Of a stretch of DNA of 14,215 nt, positions 7,580-12,796 are shown one piece after another. The notes under the pieces are model-generated. The model saw only the letters and a program-made list of their open reading frames with translations, had not been told where the DNA came from and ran no database searches. The translations under genes were made by a program, and so were the position numbers. This DNA comes from Methylocystaceae bacterium. GTDB taxonomy: Bacteria > Pseudomonadota > Alphaproteobacteria > Rhizobiales > Beijerinckiaceae. The DNA is taken from contig PLZT01000169.1 of NCBI GenBank assembly GCA_003152255.1, positions 3,841-18,055 on the forward strand, read 5' to 3'. Position 1 is the first letter of the stretch, and each line of letters opens with the position of its first letter.

Positions 7580-7608
7580 TTGGCGTCTACCAAACATCAA
7601 ATTATGAC
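7580..7608 (+). promoter_or_regulatory. Sigma-70-like promoter of irr
   Basis: TTGGCG (7580-7585), a spacer of exactly 17 bases and TATGAC (7603-7608) form a good vegetative promoter between prfB and irr. Transcription would start near 7615. That removes the in-frame ATG at 7604 as a start and supports ATG 7646. Confidence 0.5.
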
Positions 7609-7645
7609 ACGCCGGGAGTTGTCAGCTCGCGGCGGCGGACATACT

Positions 7646-8134
7646 ATGTCCCGCATGGACCGAAAGCTCTTCACTCGCCCAGCCAGCGACGACGCCAGCG
7701 ATACGATCGTCGAGCCGGAGGCTTGCGCCAACGCCTTTCCGGCCAGGCTGATCGCGGCGGGTCTGCGCCCGACGCGCCAGCGCGTGGCGCTAGGGGAGTT
7801 GCTGTTCGGCCGGGGCGATCGTCATGTGACGGCGGAGCGGCTGTTCGAGGAGGCGACGGCGGCGCAATTGTCGGTCTCGCTAGCGACGGTCTACAACACG
7901 CTGCACCAGTTCACGTCCGCCGGCATCTTGCGCGAGATCGCGGTGGACGGCGCGCGGGTCTATTTCGACACCAACACCACGGACCATCATCACTTCCTGC
8001 TCGAGGACGACGGCGAGCTTTACGACATTCCGGGGTCCACGATGGCCGGGCTCAATCTGCCGAAGCCTCCCGAGGGGCTCAAGGTGGCGAGGATCGACGT
8101 GGTGGTGCGTCTGCGGCGCGAGAGCGGCGTTTAG
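7646..8134 (+). CDS. irr: Iron response regulator Irr (Fur family)
   Basis: Irr is the Hyphomicrobiales regulator that controls heme synthesis and iron uptake or storage according to heme status. From ATG 7646 it has 162 aa, the usual length. The winged-helix part includes LRPTRQRVALGELLF (40-54) and the recognition segment SVSLATVYNTLHQF (76-89). The Irr hallmarks DGARVYFDTNTTDHHHF (101-117) follow, with the His triplet at 114-116 that binds heme in characterised Irr. The CXXC pairs of ordinary Fur are absent. The N-terminal heme regulatory Cys-Pro motif of Bradyrhizobium Irr is also absent: the only nearby cysteine, Cys27, is followed by Ala. Such a variant is expected to respond to heme through the His triplet alone. 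A longer frame from 7514 overlaps the end of prfB and is rejected. Confidence 0.9.
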   Translation: MSRMDRKLFTRPASDDASDTIVEPEACANAFPARLIAAGLRPTRQRVALGELLFGRGDRHVTAERLFEEATAAQLSVSLATVYNTLHQFTSAGILREIAVDGARVYFDTNTTDHHHFLLEDDGELYDIPGSTMAGLNLPKPPEGLKVARIDVVVRLRRESGV

Positions 8135-8201
8135 GAGCGCGCATCGTGCTGTCCGGGATGCGAGCCCTTGGGCACGCGGTCCGTATGGCGCGCGTTGGGC
8201 C

Positions 8202-8223
8202 GCGAGCCTTCAGGCTCGCTTTT
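8202..8223 (+). terminator. Terminator-like hairpin after irr
   Basis: GCGAGCCT (8202-8209) and AGGCTCGC (8212-8219) pair perfectly around two bases (in practice seven pairs and a tetraloop) and are followed by TTTT (8220-8223), 67 bases after the irr stop. The T-run is short. An overlapping alternative stem pairs CCGCGAGC (8200-8207) with GCTCGCGG (8228-8235). Confidence 0.5.
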
Positions 8224-8266
8224 GGTAGCTCGCGGTTTGAGCGGCCCGAACCACTCCAGGGGTCTT

Positions 8267-8294
8267 GTCGCCACTGTCGCCGAAGTCGCCACGG
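8267..8294. repeat. Isolated 9-bp-period GTCGCC array, third relative of the fold-back arms
   Basis: Three GTCGCC units at 8267, 8276 and 8285 with spacers ACT and GAA end in ACGG. This matches the right-hand arrays of copy 1 (5643-5670) and copy 2 (6270-6297) in unit, period, number and final ACGG. The hairpin modules are not present here. It lies between the 3' ends of two converging genes, irr and the SH3 gene. Confidence 0.7.
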
Positions 8295-8337
8295 GGCTCT
8301 GGCGGGGGGACGGGGATGAAAGGAGGGGCCGGAGCCG

Positions 8338-8883
8338 CTACTCCACCTTCTCGCCGGGATAGGCGCCCCAAAGATTCTCCTGCTTCATATAGCCGTCGAA
8401 GCCGGTTCCGGCGATCCGGCACCATTCTCCATCGCAGCGGCGCAGCGCGGCGACGACGCCGGGCGAGAGTTTGGCGATTGGGGTCGCGTGATCGCTGGCG
8501 GTGAGCAGCAGCGGCTCCTTCTTCCAGGGCGCGACGAGGGCGGTGCGCCGGCCCGACAGCAGCGAATGCAGCACCCATCCCTCGACGCCCTCGGAATCGC
8601 GAATCTTGCGCCAGATTTCGAATTCGGCGGTGATCTCGACCGGCAGGCCCGCCCGCTCGTAGACCCAGAGCGTCCGGTGTTCCTTGCTCGGCCCTTCGTG
8701 CAAATTCACGCGGTCGGATTTGAGGCTGACGAAGCGCGGCAGCGGCAGTTGGCTGACCGGCCCGATCTGCGCCTGCTGCGCGCGCGCCTCTCGCGAATCG
8801 ACCAGAGGCGGCAGAATCAGCGCGGCGGCGAGCGCGAGCGCCAAGGCCGCATCCTTGCCGGCGATCCATGAGCGCGGAAACAT
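8338..8883 (-). CDS. Exported SH3-domain protein of unknown role
   Basis: The protein has 181 aa. A basic start (MFPRSWIAGK) and a hydrophobic segment (about 11-27) form a signal peptide or anchor, probably cut near AREARAQ|Q (about 35-37), so it acts in the periplasm. Two bacterial SH3-like repeats follow. The first (about 51-110) contains RVNLHEGPS, WVYERAGLPVEI and EGWVLHSLLSG. The second (about 120-178) contains PLLLTASDHATPIAKLSPGVV, CDGEWCRI and GYMKQENLWG. Such domains bind peptidoglycan or envelope partners, but no enzyme domain is present. The start ATG (complement of 8881-8883) has a purine-rich AGAAAGAGA upstream. It diverges from the hydroxyacid dehydrogenase at 9187, a pairing common in Hyphomicrobiales as far as I recall. 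Confidence 0.85.
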   Translation of the reverse strand: MFPRSWIAGKDAALALALAAALILPPLVDSREARAQQAQIGPVSQLPLPRFVSLKSDRVNLHEGPSKEHRTLWVYERAGLPVEITAEFEIWRKIRDSEGVEGWVLHSLLSGRRTALVAPWKKEPLLLTASDHATPIAKLSPGVVAALRRCDGEWCRIAGTGFDGYMKQENLWGAYPGEKVE

Positions 8884-9186
8884 GGGGTCTCTTTCTTTCG
8901 GTTGGCGTCGGCGTCCGTTTGGAGCGAGCCGACTGGTCTTATCCCTTCTAGCGCGACGAGGGATCGCTCGTCTTGTCTTTGGCCCGCCATCTGCTAGGAA
9001 GGCCCTGGGAAACGGGGCCGACGCCGCGACTTTGGGCCAATCGTCGTTAACACCGGGTTGAAACGCGTTGGCGACGTGGCCGGCGCGCGAAAAAGCCGGG
9101 CGCCGGCACCTGTAAAATCAGCGTATCGGAACCATGGTTTTCCTGATACGAAAGTGTCGATTCTGTTCTGGGAGACGAACGCGCAG
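8884..9186. other. Divergent intergenic region between the SH3 gene and the dehydrogenase
   Basis: These 303 bases separate two divergent starts and must contain both promoters, but I could not assign -35/-10 boxes with confidence. They hold a short GC-rich palindrome GCCGG-GCG-CCGGC (9095-9107) and the strong dyad at 9122-9150. An in-frame TTG at 9058 would extend the dehydrogenase over the dyad and is not favoured. Confidence 0.5.
9122..9150. promoter_or_regulatory. Dyad-symmetric operator candidate upstream of the dehydrogenase
   Basis: The outer arms CGTATC (9122-9127) and GATACG (9145-9150) are exact inverse complements. Inside them GGAA pairs with TTCC, and the centre AACCATGGTT (9130-9139) is a perfect 10-bp palindrome. 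The near-symmetry over 29 bases, 36 bases before the start codon, suggests a binding site for a dimeric regulator. The regulator is unknown. Confidence 0.45.
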
Positions 9187-10182
9187 ATGGCGAAAAAGAA
9201 GCCGCTCGTCGTGGTGACACGTCGGCTCCCCGAGGTGATCGAAACCCGCATGTGCGAGTTGTTCGATACGCGCCTCAATGTGAGCGACAAACCCGCGACC
9301 CACGAGGAACTCGTCGAGGCGATGCGCACCGCCGACGTGCTGGTGCCGACCATCACCGACCGCATCGACGCCGGGTTGATCGCCCAGGCCGGCGAGCAGA
9401 TGAAGCTGATCGCCAATTTCGGCAATGGCGTCGATCATATCGACGTGGCCTCGGCGTTGCGGCGCTCGATCACCGTCACCAACACGCCGGGCGTCCTGAC
9501 CGAGGACACCGCCGATATGACGATGGCGCTGATTCTCGCCGTGGCACGCCGCGTGGTCGAGGGCGCCAATGTCATCAACGGCGGCGACTGGGGCGGCTGG
9601 GCGCCGACCTGGATGCTGGGCCGCCGAATCACCGGCAAGCGTCTCGGCATCGTCGGCATGGGCCGGATCGGCCAAGCGCTCGCGCGCCGCGCCAACGCCT
9701 TCGGCCTGTCGATCCATTATCACAACCGCCGCCGCGTCCCGATCGAGATCGAGGAGCAGCTCGAGGCGACCTATTGGGAATCGCTCGACCAGATGCTGGC
9801 GCGCGTCGATATCGTGTCGATCCATTGCCCTCACACGCCCGCGACCTACCATCTTCTGTCGGCGCGCCGGCTCAAGCATTTGCGGTCCCACGCGATATTG
9901 ATCAACACCGCGCGCGGCGAGATCGTCGACGAGAACGCGCTGGTGCGGATGTTGGAGACGGACGAACTGGCCGGAGCCGGGCTCGACGTGTTCGAGCACG
10001 AGCCGGCGGTGTCTCCCAAGTTGTTGAAGCTGGCGCAGGCCGGCAAGGTCACGCTGCTTCCGCACATGGGCTCGGCGACGATCGAGGGCCGCATTGACAT
10101 GGGCGAGAAGGTCATCATCAATATAAAGACCTTCATGGATGGGCACCGACCGCCGGACCGCGTGCTGCCAAGCATGCTTTAA
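9187..10182 (+). CDS. D-isomer-specific 2-hydroxyacid dehydrogenase (glyoxylate/hydroxypyruvate reductase type)
   Basis: Members reduce 2-keto acids such as glyoxylate or hydroxypyruvate to D-2-hydroxyacids with NAD(P)H. From ATG 9187 the protein has 331 aa, normal length; GGGAGA lies about 11 bases upstream. The substrate domain contains NFGNGVDHIDV. The nucleotide domain starts with GIVGMGRIGQ, its GxGxxG glycines at 157, 159 and 162. The catalytic Arg is residue 243 (NTARGEIVDE), Glu 272 (DVFEHEP) and His 293 (LLPHMGSAT). The arginines in HNRRR after the second strand of the Rossmann fold favour NADP(H). The substrate is open: glyoxylate, hydroxypyruvate or another keto acid. In a serine-cycle methylotroph hydroxypyruvate reduction would be plausible, but nothing here proves it. 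Confidence 0.92.
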   Translation: MAKKKPLVVVTRRLPEVIETRMCELFDTRLNVSDKPATHEELVEAMRTADVLVPTITDRIDAGLIAQAGEQMKLIANFGNGVDHIDVASALRRSITVTNTPGVLTEDTADMTMALILAVARRVVEGANVINGGDWGGWAPTWMLGRRITGKRLGIVGMGRIGQALARRANAFGLSIHYHNRRRVPIEIEEQLEATYWESLDQMLARVDIVSIHCPHTPATYHLLSARRLKHLRSHAILINTARGEIVDENALVRMLETDELAGAGLDVFEHEPAVSPKLLKLAQAGKVTLLPHMGSATIEGRIDMGEKVIINIKTFMDGHRPPDRVLPSML

Positions 10183-10239
10183 GGGATCGCCGCCAAGCGG
10201 ACGCGCGGCCCGTCAAGGATCGACCAAAAGGACGCCACG

Positions 10240-10722
10240 ATGAAAAGACCGTCGATCGCTCTCGCGACGCTCGCCTGCGCACTCGCGCTCGGGCTCGCCT
10301 TCCCCGCGCAAGCGAAAAAAGACAAGCCCGCAGACAGCGACAAGCCGCAAGATGAAAACGCCGAATCCGGCGGCATTCCGCGCTATCAGCCCTTCCCGCA
10401 CGGCCAGAACTTCATCCTCATGGAGCTTAACGGCAAGGCTCCTCCAAGGGAGATCTGGCTGCGCATCGACTCGACGGATCGCGCCACGGGCTCTTCGGGC
10501 TGCAAGAACTGGTCCGGCATTTTCGTCATCGGGCCGGATCGTCTCGGGCCCCGCGCAATGCCGGCCTTCACGGAACAGACCTGCGATCCCGCCGCCTTGG
10601 CGTTCGAGCGGGAATATTGGAATATTCTGTTGAGCGGCCCCCACTGGGACACCAAGGGAGACGATCTGATCCTCAAGGCGCTTAAGGGCGGCGGAACGTT
10701 GCGGTTTTCGCGCTCGCTGTGA
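10240..10722 (+). CDS. Exported META-domain (HslJ-like) protein
   Basis: The protein has 160 aa with a clear signal peptide (basic MKRP, hydrophobic 6-22, cleavage after AQA at 25). A charged linker (about 26-45) is rich in Lys and Asp. The C-terminal half has META-domain features: SSGCKNWSGIFVI (85-97), RLGPRAMPAFTEQTC (101-115), REYWNILLSG, a GDDLILKA strand and a final GGGTLRFSRSL. Cys88 and Cys115 could form a disulfide. HslJ is the best-known member and is linked to heat and novobiocin tolerance; the biochemical role of the domain is unknown. AAAGGAC about 8 bases before the ATG is a good ribosome site. The stop TGA overlaps a GTG of the next frame (10719), but the downstream lipoprotein probably starts later. 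Confidence 0.8.
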   Translation: MKRPSIALATLACALALGLAFPAQAKKDKPADSDKPQDENAESGGIPRYQPFPHGQNFILMELNGKAPPREIWLRIDSTDRATGSSGCKNWSGIFVIGPDRLGPRAMPAFTEQTCDPAALAFEREYWNILLSGPHWDTKGDDLILKALKGGGTLRFSRSL

Positions 10723-10820
10723 GATCGCCTTCTCGTTCGACGAGGCCGCGCGAATCCTCGGTCGACGTTTTCGCGCGCCTCGCCCAATTCGAGGGACTCC
10801 GCAACTTTCGGGACGCACTC

Positions 10821-11168
10821 ATGAGCCTCGGTTTCGCTCGCATTTCGTTCGTCATGTTCTTCGCCAGCGCCGTGGCTGGCTGCAACAGCGCGCCTCCGCC
10901 GCAACCGCTGGCGCCGCAGGGTCCAGGCAGCCGTAGCGTCCCGCCGGCGGGGTTCAAGCTTCCGGAAGGCTCCGGTTGCTCCGGCTCCATAGCCCGATAT
11001 CGCGCCATCATGGACAATGATCTCGCCATGGGCCATGTCAATCAGGGCGTCTACAACCAGATCCAAAATGAGATCGGCGACGCGGAGAGCGCTTGCTCGG
11101 CGGGGCAGGAAGCGCGGGCGCTCACGCTGGTTCACGCGAGCAAGGCGCGTCACGGATATCCGGGCTGA
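10821..11168 (+). CDS. Small lipoprotein of unknown function
   Basis: From ATG 10821 the protein has 115 aa. A short signal segment (about 2-17) ends in the lipobox AVAGC with the acylated cysteine at residue 21, followed by a Pro-rich linker. The compact C-terminal part (about 50-115) contains DNDLAMGHVNQGVYNQI and DAESACSAGQEARAL, then SKARHGYPG at the very end; it looks helical with two cysteines. I cannot name a family, although similar small lipoproteins occur in Hyphomicrobiales. The frame is open from GTG 10719, which overlaps the META gene stop. That start would bury the lipobox 55 residues in, so 10821 is preferred. Confidence 0.75.
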   Translation: MSLGFARISFVMFFASAVAGCNSAPPPQPLAPQGPGSRSVPPAGFKLPEGSGCSGSIARYRAIMDNDLAMGHVNQGVYNQIQNEIGDAESACSAGQEARALTLVHASKARHGYPG

Positions 11169-11204
11169 CGCTCCGTCCTGGCGACCCTTAGGACATCCGG
11201 CTAA

Positions 11205-11232
11205 TTGAATTGGAAATCGTCCAGACTATATC
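11205..11232 (+). promoter_or_regulatory. Possible promoter of the cupredoxin-FTR1 pair
   Basis: TTGAAT (11205-11210), 16 bases and TATATC (11227-11232) resemble a vegetative promoter. It would leave a leader of about 180 bases before the cupredoxin start. No Irr- or Fur-type operator was recognised in 11169-11421. Confidence 0.3.
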
Positions 11233-11421
11233 GATTGACCCGCCCGCCGGGGCTGTTACCGTTTAGCTGGATGCGCGGCGAGGCTACCCGAGGTCTTGGG
11301 GAACGACCGGAGTTTTCCCGGAAGACTGGGCGGGAACATTGTAAGCGAAACGGATATCACCAACTCTTAACCATGGCTCGCGCTAGATGGCGTGACGGCG
11401 ATGGGCGGGAAAGGCGACGAA

Positions 11422-11775
11422 ATGATGATGTTTGGCGCGAAACTGGTCGGGGGCGCGTTCCTGGGCGCATTTTCGGGCGCGGCCCTGCTGGCTGGGTCCG
11501 CTTTCGCGGAAGACGCGAGTTTGAGTTTGTCGATCAAGGATCACCGCTTCTCTCCGGCCGAGATTCGCGCGCCAGCCAACACGGCGATCACGCTTACCGT
11601 TAAAAATCTCGACAAGACGCCGGAGGAGTTCGAAAGCAAGCCGTTGCGCGTGGAAAAGGTCATCGCCGGCGGCGGCGAGACGACCGTTCACATTCACCCG
11701 CTCAGCCCTGGCAAATACCGTTTCTTCGGCGACTACCACGAAGCCACGGCGGAAGGCTTCCTGATCGTCGAATAG
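11422..11775 (+). CDS. Exported cupredoxin-like protein (FtrB / EfeO N-domain type)
   Basis: Such proteins are thought to help oxidise or hand over iron to an FTR1 permease in the periplasm. From ATG 11422 (AAAGG at good spacing) the protein has 117 aa: a signal peptide (cleavage after SAFA at 29) and one cupredoxin-like beta domain. Visible landmarks are LSLSIKDHRFSPAEI, KNLDKTPEEFES, VHIHPLSPGKYRFFGDYHE and LIVE. The domain contains no cysteine, so the classical Cys-His-His-Met copper site is not formed; the His and acidic residues could bind metal otherwise. Upstream in-frame starts GTG 11392 and ATG 11401 lack a better ribosome site. The FTR1 gene starts 10 bases downstream, so the two are almost certainly one operon. 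Confidence 0.85.
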   Translation: MMMFGAKLVGGAFLGAFSGAALLAGSAFAEDASLSLSIKDHRFSPAEIRAPANTAITLTVKNLDKTPEEFESKPLRVEKVIAGGGETTVHIHPLSPGKYRFFGDYHEATAEGFLIVE

Positions 11776-11785
11776 GACCGTTATT

Positions 11786-12622
11786 ATGCTCGGCGCCCTG
11801 ATCATCGTCTTTCGCGAAGTTATCGAGGCCGGCCTCATCGTCGGCATCGCCCTGGCGGTCACGCGCGGCGTGCGCGGCTCGCGCCAATGGATCGCCGCTG
11901 GCGTTTTCGCGGGCGTCGTAGGCGCGCTGCTGGTCGCGGGATTCGCCGAGCAGCTTTCCGCGGCGATGGCCGGGCGGGGACAGGAGCTGTTCAACGCGAG
12001 CGTGCTCGGCCTCGCGGTGGCCATGCTGGCCTGGCACAATATCTGGATGGCGCGGCACGGGCGCGAGCTCTCGCGCGAATTATCCGATGTCGGCCGCGCC
12101 GTGGCGAGCGGGGATAAAACATTCCTCGCGCTCGCCGTCGTCGTCGGCGTGGCGGTGCTCCGCGAAGGCTCCGAGGTCGCGCTGTTTTTATACGGCATTT
12201 TGATTTCCGGCGAATCGGGTTTCGATGTCCTCGCCGGCGGCTTCGCGGGCCTTGGCCTTGGCGCGCTGGTCAGCTTCCTGACCTTCTACGGGCTGGTGAT
12301 CATTCCGCCGCGAAGGCTGTTCGCGACCACCTCGGTTTTGGTGACATTGCTGGCCGGCGGACTCGCCGCGCAAAGCGCCGCCTTCCTACAGCAGGCCGGC
12401 GTCGTCACCGCGCTGTCTCGGACGCTTTGGGACACCTCGGGCATTCTACCAGACAACGGTCTGTTCGGACGCGTGCTGCACACGCTCATCGGCTATTCCG
12501 ATCAACCCTCCGCGTTGCAGGGCGTCGCCTATCTCGGGACGATTCTGACGATCGTGATCGCGACGAGACTCGCGGCTCCGGCGCCGCGCCGAGTCACGGC
12601 GATGAGCGCGCCAGCGGAGTGA
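11786..12622 (+). CDS. FTR1-family high-affinity iron permease (EfeU/FtrC type)
   Basis: This inner-membrane permease moves iron from periplasm to cytoplasm, usually after oxidation of ferrous iron by a partner. The 278 aa form about seven hydrophobic segments. The two FTR1 signatures are present: REVIE at 10-14 in the first helix and REGSE at 126-130 in the fourth; their acidic residues bind iron. AGGA overlapping the cupredoxin stop serves as ribosome site. In the FtrABCD system the permease is accompanied by a P19-like protein, a cupredoxin and a ferredoxin-like protein; in EfeUOB by EfeO and the peroxidase EfeB. Here only the cupredoxin partner is visible. The next gene encodes a di-heme cytochrome, 174 bases on. 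Confidence 0.93.
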   Translation: MLGALIIVFREVIEAGLIVGIALAVTRGVRGSRQWIAAGVFAGVVGALLVAGFAEQLSAAMAGRGQELFNASVLGLAVAMLAWHNIWMARHGRELSRELSDVGRAVASGDKTFLALAVVVGVAVLREGSEVALFLYGILISGESGFDVLAGGFAGLGLGALVSFLTFYGLVIIPPRRLFATTSVLVTLLAGGLAAQSAAFLQQAGVVTALSRTLWDTSGILPDNGLFGRVLHTLIGYSDQPSALQGVAYLGTILTIVIATRLAAPAPRRVTAMSAPAE

Positions 12623-12796
12623 GACAGACTGTCGCGACGAATTCATCGGCGCCGTAGCTATATTTAATGCGGCGCGTCGCCTAAACTCGACGAAAGAGTG
12701 CCGATTCGTTTTTCGTTCCGCTGATTGAGTTTGTTAGAGGCCGCTCGCCGGTTCGGCTCATAGCCATCCGGAGGACCCGTCGATTGGGAAAGCGCA

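Noticed and set aside
8267..8294. Regularly spaced GTCGCC units as a CRISPR-like array
   Set aside because: Units of six bases with three-base gaps, only three in a row; far too short for CRISPR repeats and spacers.
9058..9186. N-terminal extension of the dehydrogenase from TTG 9058
   Set aside because: The added 43 residues match no part of the family, TTG is rare, and the segment overlaps the dyad; ATG 9187 gives the normal length.
11169..11421. Irr/Fur-type operator before the cupredoxin-FTR1 pair
   Set aside because: Looked for an ICE- or Fur-box-like dyad in this gap but found none convincing; only a weak promoter is listed.
11205..11603. Plus-strand frame overlapping the cupredoxin start
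   Set aside because: No recognisable domain and conflict with the well-supported cupredoxin gene in another frame.
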